Assembly: GCA_003159055.1 (NCBI GenBank)
Contig: PMLH01000405.1
Span: 1-16,412, forward strand
From: Myxococcales bacterium
Lineage (GTDB): Bacteria; Myxococcota; Polyangia; Fen-1088
Direction: 5' to 3'
DNA length: 16,412 nucleotides
Shown here piece after piece: positions 8,362 to 15,818 of this stretch. Positions within the stretch are counted from its first letter, which is position 1. Every line of letters begins with the position of its first letter. The notes under the pieces were generated by a model. The model had not been told where the DNA came from and ran no database searches. It saw only the letters and a program-made list of their open reading frames with translations. The position numbers and the translations under genes were made by a program.

Positions 8362-10131
8362 GTGGCTAAACTGACCCCTCTTTCGAAGACCCTGATCACC
8401 GTGGTGGTGCTTGGCGCCGTCGGCGCAGCCGTTTACACAAACCGCGATAAGCTCTCCAAGCTTGCGCCCGAAGCCGACCACCAGAAGTCGGCGGTGCCCC
8501 CCAAGGCAGAGCTGCCTTCTGACCCGGCCCTGGCCGTCCCGACTGCCGCGGCGCCGGGCTGCGCGGACAAGCCCGAGGTGCGCTTCTACCACTGGGCGTG
8601 GAATGCACAGATGGGCCTCATCTACGCCACCGGGGGCAAGCAGGCCGCCGAGGGCAGCATGATGTGCAAGAACGGCGTGAACCTGAAGCTCATCCGCGAA
8701 GACAACACGGATCAGATGGCGAATTTGATGGCCACGTTCGCCGAGGGCCTGAAGAAGGGCGAAGCCAATCCGGCGCAGGGTGCGCATTTCGTGGCCATCA
8801 TGGGCGACGGATCGGCGCCCTTCCTGAAGGGCCTCAACGACCGGCTGCGCAAGCTGGGTCCGGACTACGTCGCCCAGGTCGTCGGCTCGACGGGCTACAG
8901 CCGCGGCGAGGACAAGTTCATGGGGCCCGCGGCGTGGAAGCAGAACCCGCAGGCTGCGCGCGGCGGCCTGGTGGCCGGGGTGCTTCGCGACGGCGACTGG
9001 AACATCGCCCTCAAGTGGCTCGGCGACAACGGCATCCCCAACAACCCCGACGAGACGACCTACGATCCCGAGGCTCTCAACTGGGTCAATGCCTCGGACT
9101 ACATCGACGCCGGCCAGAAGTACGTGAGCGGCTTCTGTACCGAGCTCAAAAACGTGAAGACCAGCAAGAAGGAAAAGCACTGCGTGAACGGCGTGGTGAC
9201 GTGGACCCCGGGCGACGTGACGGTGGCCGAGAAGAAGGGCGGGCTGGTCTCGATCGTGTCGACCAAGGAATACCGGTCGCAGATGCCCAACGCCATCATC
9301 GGCAGCAAGAAGTGGATGGCGGCGAATCGCAAGCTCGTCAGCGGCATGCTGGAGGCTATCTTCGATGCTGGCGACGTCCTGAAGAAAGATGAGGAGGCCC
9401 TCCGTCGTGCTGCGGCGATCTCGGCCGTGGTCTACAACGAGAAGGACGGCGCCTACTGGTACAAGTACTTCCGCCCGGTCGTGCAAGCCGACAAGACAGG
9501 GCAGCCGGTCGAGCTGGGTGGCTCTGCCGTGAACAATCTTGCCGACAACCAGCAGCTGTTTGGTTTGCTGCCCGGCTCGACCAACATCTTCGCCGCGACC
9601 TACACCGTGTTTGCGGAAATCGTGAAGTCTCAGTACCCGAAGTTGATGCCGGCGTACTACCCGGTTGGCGACATCCTCGACACCAGCTTCGTGAAAGAAC
9701 TGGTCGCAGCTGGGCAGAAGCCCACCGCCGCACAAGCGGATCTCCCGACCTTCACCGGAGAGCGAGTCAAGCAGGTGGTGAGCCGCCGATCCTGGGACAT
9801 CAAGTTCGCCTCGGGCAGCAACAAGTTCCTTCCCGAAGCACAGACGCAACTTCGCTTGATGTTCAAGGATCTGGTCGTGGCCAGCGGTACCGTCGTCGAG
9901 GTCCACGGCCATACCGACAACGTGGGCTCGGTGGAAAAGAATCAGCAACTGTCGGAATCGCGGGCCTTTGCCGTGAAGAAATGGCTTGAGGAGCAGTCGT
10001 CGACCAACTTCCCCGAGGGTCGCGTGAAGGTCTTCGCCCACGGCTCGTCCGAGCCGCTTGCCGCCAACGACACGGCCGACGGCCGCGCCAAGAACCGACG
10101 CGTGGAAATCGTCCTCGGCCTGTCTCAGTAA
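8362..10131 (+). CDS. Membrane-anchored ABC solute-binding protein fused to OmpA peptidoglycan-binding domain
   Basis: 589 residues. The GTG at 8362 is preferred because GGAG lies 10 nt upstream and it gives the compact N-terminus VAKLTPLSK directly before a single membrane helix (about 10-26); the frame stays open further upstream to 8260. No lipobox or clear cleavage site is seen, so the helix is probably an uncleaved inner-membrane anchor. A Lys/Pro/Ala-rich linker leads to a periplasmic binding-protein-like region (about 75-440; similar in style to NMT1/nitrate-phosphate type proteins). Residues 472-589 are an OmpA C-terminal domain: HGHTD (515-519) and SESRA, where Asp519 and Arg534 have the spacing of the diaminopimelate-binding pair in E. 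coli OmpA (271/286), then GRAKNRRVEI. The protein should bridge membrane and peptidoglycan. First gene of an operon with permease and ATPase. Substrate unknown. Confidence 0.85.
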   Translation: MAKLTPLSKTLITVVVLGAVGAAVYTNRDKLSKLAPEADHQKSAVPPKAELPSDPALAVPTAAAPGCADKPEVRFYHWAWNAQMGLIYATGGKQAAEGSMMCKNGVNLKLIREDNTDQMANLMATFAEGLKKGEANPAQGAHFVAIMGDGSAPFLKGLNDRLRKLGPDYVAQVVGSTGYSRGEDKFMGPAAWKQNPQAARGGLVAGVLRDGDWNIALKWLGDNGIPNNPDETTYDPEALNWVNASDYIDAGQKYVSGFCTELKNVKTSKKEKHCVNGVVTWTPGDVTVAEKKGGLVSIVSTKEYRSQMPNAIIGSKKWMAANRKLVSGMLEAIFDAGDVLKKDEEALRRAAAISAVVYNEKDGAYWYKYFRPVVQADKTGQPVELGGSAVNNLADNQQLFGLLPGSTNIFAATYTVFAEIVKSQYPKLMPAYYPVGDILDTSFVKELVAAGQKPTAAQADLPTFTGERVKQVVSRRSWDIKFASGSNKFLPEAQTQLRLMFKDLVVASGTVVEVHGHTDNVGSVEKNQQLSESRAFAVKKWLEEQSSTNFPEGRVKVFAHGSSEPLAANDTADGRAKNRRVEIVLGLSQ

Positions 10132-10145
10132 GACGATCGATCGCG

Positions 10146-10988
10146 ATGACTCCCAAGGACGCTCAGGTTTCGCCGGCCACGAAACCTGAGCGATCAGGTC
10201 CCGCCCTTGCCCGTCGGGTGTTTTTCCCCAACCAAGTGCTGGGGCAGCCCCTCGTGCTGATAGTGACCGCGTTCTGGGTGGCCCTCGCGGTCACGGTCTG
10301 GTCAGCCTCGCCTTGGTCCAGCTTGCCCGGGCCGGGCGAGGTCGTGCGTGCTTTCGGCACCCTGTGGTGGCAGCAAGGCATGGGGCCCGAGCTGTTTTCG
10401 ACCTTGAAGCTCATCCTGCACGCCACCTTCCTGACAGTGGTCATTTCCATGCTGGTGTCCTACGCCAGCATCATCGCCTTCTTCCGTCCCGTGGTTGAAG
10501 CGGTCAGCAAGCTGCGTTTCTTGGGGCTCACGGGCTTGGTGTTTCCCTTCACCCTGGCCACTGGCGGCGGCTACTCGCTCAAGGTCTGGCTGCTCACCTT
10601 CGGCATGTCGACCTTCTTCGTCACTGCCATGGCGCAGGCCGTGCTCGAGATCCCGCGCGAACAGTACGACTACATGCGGGTGCTTGGCGCCAGCGAGGGC
10701 CGCATCTTTTGGGAGGTGGTGGTGCGCGGCACCCTGGACAAGGCGCTCGACACCCTCCGCCAGAACCTGGCCATGGGCTGGGCCATGATCACCATGGTCG
10801 AAGGGATCTCGCGCGCCGAAGGTGGCGTCGGTGCGCTCATCCTCAACCAGAACAAGCACTTTCACCTGGCCGAGGTGTACGCCGTGCTCATCGCCATCCT
10901 CGTGCTCGGATTGCTGCTCGACTATCTGATGGCGATTTCCGTGCGGGTTTTGTGCCCACACGTCCTTCTGCAAAGGGTGAGGCGCTAA
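10146..10988 (+). CDS. ABC transporter permease (BPD_transp_1 type)
   Basis: 280 residues. Inner-membrane permease partnering the fused binding protein and the ATPase. Hydrophobic helices are visible at about 35-54, 87-112, 125-165 (a long hydrophobic stretch, probably two helices), 205-218 and 244-268. The EAA-type cytoplasmic loop that docks on the ATPase is at 172-196 (EQYDYMRVLGASEGRIFW), with the invariant Gly181. This layout fits nitrate/taurate-type permeases. The ATG at 10146 is 14 bp after the previous stop but lacks a clear ribosome binding site; an in-frame GTG at 10218 (Val25) is an alternative that would place the strong hairpin at 10161-10191 between the genes. The stop overlaps the ATPase start (TAATG). 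Confidence 0.85.
   Translation: MTPKDAQVSPATKPERSGPALARRVFFPNQVLGQPLVLIVTAFWVALAVTVWSASPWSSLPGPGEVVRAFGTLWWQQGMGPELFSTLKLILHATFLTVVISMLVSYASIIAFFRPVVEAVSKLRFLGLTGLVFPFTLATGGGYSLKVWLLTFGMSTFFVTAMAQAVLEIPREQYDYMRVLGASEGRIFWEVVVRGTLDKALDTLRQNLAMGWAMITMVEGISRAEGGVGALILNQNKHFHLAEVYAVLIAILVLGLLLDYLMAISVRVLCPHVLLQRVRR
10161..10191 (+). promoter_or_regulatory. Perfect 12-bp stem, 7-nt loop hairpin at the binding-protein/permease junction
   Basis: GCTCAGGTTTCG (10161-10172) pairs perfectly with CGAAACCTGAGC (10180-10191) around the loop CCGGCCA. It starts 29 nt after the binding-protein stop and either lies inside the first 16 codons of the permease or, if the permease starts at GTG 10218, in the intergenic region. 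No T-run follows, so it is not a classic terminator. In other ABC operons (malE-malF of E. coli is the known case) such stem-loops protect the upstream binding-protein mRNA and lower permease output. The palindrome CGATCGATCG lies just upstream at 10134-10143. Confidence 0.6.
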
Positions 10989-11797
10989 TGGCTGCCGGAG
11001 ACGTTCTGCTTTCGGTGGAAAACGTCTGGCAGAAGCTTGGCGATGCCCAGATTCTGCAAGCCTTGAGCTTTCAAGTCCGCGATCGGGTCCGCCCCGGCGT
11101 GGTGACTGGGCAAGTGGTGGGTTTGCTCGGCCCCTCTGGCGTCGGCAAGACACGCCTCTTGCGCATCCTCGCGGGGCTCGATCAGCCCGACCGCGGTACT
11201 GTGTCGGGGCCTGGCGGCGCACCTTTGCCGGTCGGCTCCGTCGGGCTCGTGTTTCAAAGCTACCCCCTGCTCGCGCACCGAACCGTACTCGACAACTTGC
11301 TGGTCGCCGGCCAAGCCAACGGACTGTCGGCGTCCGAGGCACGTAGCAAGTCTCTGGCACTGCTCGACCGCTTTCGCCTGAGCGAGCGCGCCCGCTACTA
11401 CCCGGCTCAGCTCTCCGGCGGCCAGCGCCAGCGGGTGGCCATCGCGCAACAACTGGTCAAACAGAAGACGTTCCTGCTCATGGACGAGCCTTTCTCGGGC
11501 CTCGACCCTGCGGCCCTAGAAGACGTCACCAAGCTCATCATCGAAGTCGCCAACATGGACGAGCTCAACACCGTCGTGCTCGTCACCCACGACATCCGCT
11601 CCGCCCTGCTCATCAGCGACACGCTCTTCATGCTCGGCCGCGACCGTGACGCCGCGGGGAAGATCGTGAGCGGCGCTCACATCCAGAAGACCTACGACCT
11701 GGTCGAGATGGGCCTGGCCTGGCGCCCGGACCTGGAAATGGACCCAGGCTTCCCCGCCATCGAGCGTGAAGTGAAGCAGGCCTTCAAGGCGCTGTGA
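10988..11797 (+). CDS. ABC transporter ATP-binding protein
   Basis: 269 residues, cytoplasmic ATPase that would energise the preceding permease. All motifs are present: Walker A GPSGVGKT (48-55), Q-loop Gln90 in VFQ, signature LSGGQ (142-146), Walker B FLLMDE (162-167) followed by the D-loop SGLD, and switch His201 in VTHD. The segment before Walker A is a little long (RPGVVTGQ, 35-42). The tail after about 230 is short and holds no CBS or other regulatory domain. The ATG overlaps the permease stop by one base (TAATG), with GGTGAGG upstream, which points to coupled translation. The stop lies 8 bp from the end of the convergent TerB-like gene. Confidence 0.92.
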   Translation: MAAGDVLLSVENVWQKLGDAQILQALSFQVRDRVRPGVVTGQVVGLLGPSGVGKTRLLRILAGLDQPDRGTVSGPGGAPLPVGSVGLVFQSYPLLAHRTVLDNLLVAGQANGLSASEARSKSLALLDRFRLSERARYYPAQLSGGQRQRVAIAQQLVKQKTFLLMDEPFSGLDPAALEDVTKLIIEVANMDELNTVVLVTHDIRSALLISDTLFMLGRDRDAAGKIVSGAHIQKTYDLVEMGLAWRPDLEMDPGFPAIEREVKQAFKAL

Positions 11798-11805
11798 GGG
11801 CAGGT

Positions 11806-12264
11806 CTACCGTCCGAGCGTCTTCGCGACCTTGTTCACCGCTTCGGTATTGGCGAGCCGGGACAGCGGGGCCATCATGTGGTCGCGCACGGATTCTTCAA
11901 GCGCCGCCTGTCGGGCGGGCGAGACGCCCAGGGCGGCGCAGTAGGTGGCGATCTGTTTGCGCTCGGCCGCGGTGACTCTGCCGTCGACGTAGGCTAGCAA
12001 AAGCGCCGCTTTGATGAAGAGCTGGCGCAGGTCTTCCCCGGGCAAGGCGAGCGCGAGCTCATCGGGCTCCAGCGCACCTAGGCGCGCCAGCTCGGCGAGG
12101 CTGGTCACTGGGCGCGCCTCGCTGCCGGCCGTGGTGCTGTAGAAGCTCGCGATGAGGGCGGCTTCGCGCTCGTGGACACCATCCACGGCGGCCACGGTGT
12201 AGAGGCCGCGGGCGATGGCCTGGGCCTGGTTCTCGTTCATCGGGATCTCGGGAAAGAACTCCAT
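11806..12264 (-). CDS. TerB-like protein
   Basis: 152 residues, helical, cytoplasmic. TerB-family proteins occur in tellurite/metal and envelope stress gene sets and are thought to bind divalent metal through conserved acidic residues. Two characteristic repeats are visible: AAVDGVHEREA (25-35) and AYVDGRVTAAERKQI (91-105), each with an Asp-Gly followed by Glu and each on a pair of helices. ATG at 12262-12264 has GGAG 8 nt upstream; a longer frame to 12300 would overlap the preceding gene. It is the last gene of the pspA-like operon, 17 bp after the AAA gene. Specific biochemical role here is unknown. Confidence 0.8.
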   Translation of the reverse strand: MEFFPEIPMNENQAQAIARGLYTVAAVDGVHEREAALIASFYSTTAGSEARPVTSLAELARLGALEPDELALALPGEDLRQLFIKAALLLAYVDGRVTAAERKQIATYCAALGVSPARQAALEESVRDHMMAPLSRLANTEAVNKVAKTLGR

Positions 12265-12281
12265 GGGATGGTCTCCTTGGT

Positions 12282-14117
12282 TCAGCGCCGCTGTCCACAC
12301 TCTAGGCGCAAGACATCGAGCCGCGCCTGCAGCTCCTCGGCGGTCATGGTTTGGTATTTCTTCGGAAGCATTTGGCGATTGGATGCCTCGAAAACCGCCA
12401 GCAGTTCCATGTATTCGAGCATCTTCTGGTCGCGCGAGGGCAGGTAGTCGGCCAAGGCCTGTAGCACGTGGCTCTTGCCCACACGCGCGACGACATCCAT
12501 CTCGGGGCCAGCGGCGTACTCCGCCGCCAACAGCACAATCGCTTCAAAGTCGGCGTTCGACAAGCCCAGCATGGGCTGGGATATCTCGGCCCGATCCGCG
12601 GGGAAGCTTACGTCCCAAGACAGCTTGTGCTTGCGTACCTGGGCCGCGAGCACGGCCTCGACTTCCTCTGCGGTCTGCGCGTAGAGCAACGGCACCTTGC
12701 GGTCCAGGCGGCCCGCCCGCTTGATGTCCACGTCGAGCTTGTCGGGCCGGTTGGTCATCAGGATGAAGAGAATGCGGCCACGGTTGCTGGTGTCCGACAT
12801 GAACTCTTTGAGGCGCGCGATGACCCGCGAGGATGTCCCGCCGTCCCCGTCGCCGTCGCCCTGGTTGCCAAACGAGCGGTCGCCTTCGTCGATGATCACC
12901 ACCACCTGGCCGATGGCCTGGATGACTTGCAGGATTCGCTCGAGGTTCGCCTCGGTGGCCCCGACCCACTTCGATCGGAAGCTCTTGAGCTTGATCGTGG
13001 TCAGGCCCGATTCCTTGGCAAAAGCCTCGGCGACGAAGGTCTTTCCGGCGCCCATCGGGCCGGTGAACAAGATCCCCATCGGCACGCGCTCGGTGTGTCC
13101 TTCGCGAATGGCCTTGGCGATGCGCACGAGCTCGCTTTTCACGGCCTCGATCCCACCCACCACGCGAAAGTCGTGATGAGGTTCGACGAATTCGATAAGC
13201 CCGTAGCATTCGCGCTCGATGATCTCGCGCTTGCGTCGGGTGATGATCCGGTCGATCTCGTCGCGCTCGCGCTTGGCGACATCGTCGGGCGAGCCGGGAA
13301 CCGCGTCTGGAGCCACCAGGGCGCGGATCTCGTCGCGTCCCATGCCTTTGGTGATGGCGGCCAACTTTCGCGCCCGAGGCTGGGCAGAATCCGCACCGCC
13401 GAGCAGCGCCAGGATGTGCTTGAAGCGCTCCTCTTCGCCCTCGTCAACACCGGCGGGCGGCGGCTGCAAGATGGTCTGAATCTGCACCGCGCGCAGACCC
13501 GCGGTGACGGTGGCCAGACGCGCAGCGTACGCGGCATCGGCCCCAGGGATGGTCAGATCCACGATGGTCCGGCGGGTTTCCTCGTCGGGCATCGGGATGC
13601 GCACGGTGGCGATGCGCGGATTGGACACCAGCTTCGGATGAAGCTCGGACAGGTTCTCCGCCAGCAGCAGCACCACGTTGTCCGCGTCCTCGATTTCGCG
13701 GGCGAGCGACCAGCGGTGCAAGGTGACGACCGCGGTGCGATCTTCCTCGCTCATCATGGCGGGGTCAGCGGCAGGGACCAGGGTCTCGGCGTATTCGACC
13801 AGTAACGCGACCTTGGATCGTGTCTTGAGAATACGCTCCATGGCGGGCAGAAATTTGCTTGGCTGCCGCTGCGCCACGAGGTCTTCAAACCCGCCCAGGT
13901 CGGCCTTGCGACGAACGAAGGAACCGCCGCTGGCCAGGTTGTACACCACGACCAGCTCCTTGGTTTCGCCGAGGAGGTGCTCAGCCAAGTAGACCCCGAG
14001 CGGAATCAGCTTTCCCTGCCAGGCAACCACGTCGAACACGTTGCCGTGCAGGATGAATTGGCTGGCTTCCCCGCGCAGGTAACGCTGGCGAAGCTCTTCG
14101 GCCCAGGCTGGATGCAT
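12282..14117 (-). CDS. Tandem AAA ATPase: degenerate N-terminal module plus active Vps4/katanin-like AAA domain
   Basis: 611 residues, cytoplasmic. ATG at 14115-14117 has GGAG 6 nt upstream. The N-terminal half (about 1-215) has an AAA-like pattern ([11 protein letters not shown] at 21-31, VALLVEYAE at 103-111, NVVLLLAEN at 147-155) but no Walker A lysine. A charged helical linker (250-305) follows. The C-terminal AAA domain is complete: Walker A GPMGAGKT (353-360), pore loop SKWVGATE (382-389), Walker B VVVIIDE (405-411), sensor-1 Asn456 in MTN, arginine fingers at 467 and 470 in RAGRLDR. The pore loop with Lys-Trp is the form seen in Vps4 and katanin. An acidic glycine loop, GDGDGDGG (420-427), follows Walker B. 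The gene lies between the PspA-like (24 bp) and TerB-like (17 bp) genes. Likely remodels or disassembles a protein partner, plausibly the PspA homologue. Confidence 0.87.
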   Translation of the reverse strand: MHPAWAEELRQRYLRGEASQFILHGNVFDVVAWQGKLIPLGVYLAEHLLGETKELVVVYNLASGGSFVRRKADLGGFEDLVAQRQPSKFLPAMERILKTRSKVALLVEYAETLVPAADPAMMSEEDRTAVVTLHRWSLAREIEDADNVVLLLAENLSELHPKLVSNPRIATVRIPMPDEETRRTIVDLTIPGADAAYAARLATVTAGLRAVQIQTILQPPPAGVDEGEEERFKHILALLGGADSAQPRARKLAAITKGMGRDEIRALVAPDAVPGSPDDVAKRERDEIDRIITRRKREIIERECYGLIEFVEPHHDFRVVGGIEAVKSELVRIAKAIREGHTERVPMGILFTGPMGAGKTFVAEAFAKESGLTTIKLKSFRSKWVGATEANLERILQVIQAIGQVVVIIDEGDRSFGNQGDGDGDGGTSSRVIARLKEFMSDTSNRGRILFILMTNRPDKLDVDIKRAGRLDRKVPLLYAQTAEEVEAVLAAQVRKHKLSWDVSFPADRAEISQPMLGLSNADFEAIVLLAAEYAAGPEMDVVARVGKSHVLQALADYLPSRDQKMLEYMELLAVFEASNRQMLPKKYQTMTAEELQARLDVLRLECGQRR

Positions 14118-14141
14118 GGTTGGCTCCTAGGGCGGCAGCGG

Positions 14142-14852
14142 CTACATCGTCTTGACGGCGGCCTTCTTGGCCGCCATCTTGGCTTTCATGTCGTCGAGCT
14201 GGCTGCGCGCGGTGACTTCACCGGTCTGCGCACGCAGGGCTTTCAACTTCTGATCCAAGGTTGATTCCGAGAGCTCCGAGCCGAGATTCGCTTCCGCGAT
14301 GGTGTTCTTGATGTGCCCGCGCACGTTTTCCAGGGCTTTGACCTCGGCATCCACGCTGAGCCCGTCAAGCTGTTCCTGGATGCGAATGCGGGCCTTGGCA
14401 CTCTCCATCTTGGCCAGCATGTTGTCCTTTTCGGCCTGCAGCTTCTTGATCTCCGCCTGCACCTGCAAGAGGGACGCCTTGGCGCTGTCGGCGTCCTTGG
14501 CCGCCGATTCCAGGTCCGTCTTCAGGTCGGCAACTTCCTTTTCGAGCTGGTTCTTCTTCTGGATGAGGATGAGGGCAAGATCATCCTTGGCCGTCTGAAC
14601 CGCAACCTCGAGGTCGGACGAGGTCTCGGTCAGCTCTTTGGACTGGGTCCCGTACCGTTCGCCGATCTCGTCGCGGCGACGAATGATGGCGGCCGTGGCG
14701 CGCTTGAGCTTGGAGTACTTTTCGACCATCGCGTTGATCGCGTTTTCGTAGGCGATCTCGGGATGCTCCTTCTCGACGTCGGAGATCCACAGGCTCATGA
14801 AGCCGCTTAGCAGGTTGGAGAGTCGCTTGAAGAATCCACCACCTTCGGACAT
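14142..14852 (-). CDS. PspA/IM30-like membrane-associated coiled-coil protein
   Basis: 236 residues, close to the usual ~220-230 of PspA. The N-terminus [16 protein letters not shown] (7-22) can form an amphipathic helix as in PspA helix 0, which binds stressed membranes. Most of the remainder is long charged coiled coil; [13 protein letters not shown] (88-100) corresponds to the conserved GREDLARAAL.K block, and LENVRGHI (about 173-180) to the region before helix 5. PspA/Vipp1 proteins are the bacterial members of the ESCRT-III family and form rods or rings on the inner membrane. ATG at 14850-14852 follows AAGGAG. First gene of the operon with the AAA and TerB-like genes; no pspF, pspB or pspC is visible. 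Sequence similarity is family-level, so orthology to E. coli PspA is not claimed. Confidence 0.8.
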   Translation of the reverse strand: MSEGGGFFKRLSNLLSGFMSLWISDVEKEHPEIAYENAINAMVEKYSKLKRATAAIIRRRDEIGERYGTQSKELTETSSDLEVAVQTAKDDLALILIQKKNQLEKEVADLKTDLESAAKDADSAKASLLQVQAEIKKLQAEKDNMLAKMESAKARIRIQEQLDGLSVDAEVKALENVRGHIKNTIAEANLGSELSESTLDQKLKALRAQTGEVTARSQLDDMKAKMAAKKAAVKTM

Positions 14853-14877
14853 GTCGCGCTCCTTGTTTCAGTCGGGC

Positions 14878-14907
14878 TGGGCAGAAAAGGCAACTGTAAC
14901 CTATAAT
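14878..14907 (+). promoter_or_regulatory. Putative sigma-70 promoter with consensus -10
   Basis: A perfect TATAAT lies at 14902-14907, with TGGGCA (14878-14883; 4 of 6 to TTGACA) 18 bp upstream. Transcription would start near 14914, about 17 nt before the ATG at 14931. It sits in the 78-bp gap between the divergent pspA-like and coiled-coil genes. I did not find an equally good minus-strand promoter for the pspA-like operon. Confidence 0.45.
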
Positions 14908-14930
14908 CCGGCCAATAGGCGAGGCCCCTC

Positions 14931-15527
14931 ATGGCATGGAACAAACTCAAGTCCCTGTTCGTCGAGTCCGAAAACCCCAAAGAGACCGAGAGCGCAGCCA
15001 TGGCGGAGCTGGAAAAGTTCCAAGTGCCAGAGGATGCGCCGACCGATGCGGCAACCGGGGTGCCACTGTCCGCTGCCCCAGCCGTCGTGTCAGAGGGCGA
15101 GCTCGACTTCCAGGCCCTCTACGACCAAGCGGGCATCCCCAACACCGACGAAGTGGAGGCCCTTGAGCGCTTCCTGCATGGCCTCGACGAGAGTCTGCCG
15201 CAGGCATCGAAGCTTGCCGCGGCCAAAGCTTTCCTGGGTGCCATCGGCAAAGCACCGACGGACGTGCTCAAGGATGCCGGCAGAAAGATCGCCGTCGTGC
15301 GAGCTGTTTTGGAGGCCAAGCGGGCCGACGTGGAAAAGGCATCCAGCGAGCACCAGGCTGCCATCGCCGACCTGCAGCGAAAAATCGACGAGCATCGAGC
15401 CGCCGTGGAAGGACTGCGACGGGATCTCGAAGGCGTGCGTGGCAAGTGCGCGGCCGAGGAAGGCCGCCTGCAAGGGGCGCGCGTTTTCTTCGGAGCCGTG
15501 GGCGAGGTGAAAGTCGGCCCTGGTTGA
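14931..15527 (+). CDS. Soluble helical/coiled-coil protein, divergent from the PspA-like gene
   Basis: 198 residues of unknown function, no signal peptide or membrane helix. ATG at 14931 has an AGGCGAGG-like site 6 nt upstream. The N-terminus (1-12, WNKLKSLF) resembles a short amphipathic helix. A Pro/Ala-rich flexible stretch covers 30-55. A compact helical domain follows at 58-125, containing DFQALYDQAGIP and DEVEALERFL. Residues 126-183 form a heptad-type coiled coil (AKRADVEKASSE through LRRDLEGVRG), and the C-terminus has FFGAVGEVKVG. The divergent position next to the pspA-like gene and the shared coiled-coil character suggest a partner of that system, by inference. Confidence 0.7.
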   Translation: MAWNKLKSLFVESENPKETESAAMAELEKFQVPEDAPTDAATGVPLSAAPAVVSEGELDFQALYDQAGIPNTDEVEALERFLHGLDESLPQASKLAAAKAFLGAIGKAPTDVLKDAGRKIAVVRAVLEAKRADVEKASSEHQAAIADLQRKIDEHRAAVEGLRRDLEGVRGKCAAEEGRLQGARVFFGAVGEVKVGPG

Positions 15528-15818
15528 TCCCTGATATGGGCTGCGCCCAGGCTGCGCGATCGGTGACCCTCGGATAGGAAGAGCGTTCCGCCACTCGAAG
15601 AGCGCCCCGCGCAGGCCGGAAAGTCTTGGGCGATTGGGCAAAACCGCCTTGCCGGACGGGCATGCCCGGAAACGCAGGAGAGAACACTGGGTTTCCGCTG
15701 TGTATCGTCGGGGGAAAAGCGACGCAAACTCTGACCACCCCCCATTGCAAGCGCTCGGGTTCCTTGCTTCTCTACATTTGCATCACGACGGTTCGTGATT
15801 CTTGAAGAGGAGAAACCA
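15528..15818. other. 291-bp gene-free region upstream of the porin gene
   Basis: No supportable gene. A short stem TGGGC-TGC-GCCCA (15537-15549) follows the preceding stop by 9 bp but has no T-run, so a terminator is doubtful. A 12-bp perfect palindrome, CGGGCATGCCCG, lies at 15657-15668. TTGCAA near 15747 and TACATT near 15775 could be promoter boxes, but their spacing (about 22 bp) is too long. The operator-like repeat near the porin start is listed separately. Confidence 0.4.
15782..15799. promoter_or_regulatory. Inverted repeat ATCACGA-N4-TCGTGAT just before the porin gene
   Basis: A perfect 7-bp inverted repeat with a 4-nt centre lies 9 bp upstream of the AGGAG ribosome binding site (15808-15812) of the porin gene. 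It may be an operator for a dimeric regulator or, if transcribed, a hairpin in the leader. The symmetric spacing fits an 18-bp operator. Confidence 0.45.

Noticed and set aside
8311..10041. 576-codon open frame on the minus strand
   Set aside because: Antisense to the binding protein-OmpA gene, whose plus-strand product has clear domains; the antisense product is His/Arg/Gly-rich without motifs.
12468..13805. 445-codon open frame on the plus strand
   Set aside because: Antisense to the AAA ATPase gene, which carries all AAA motifs.
15537..15549. Short stem-loop as a rho-independent terminator
   Set aside because: Stem of only 5 bp with a 3-nt loop and no following T-run.
15657..15668. 12-bp palindrome as a regulatory site
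   Set aside because: GC-rich, single copy in the window and not placed near a promoter or start; chance is a sufficient explanation.
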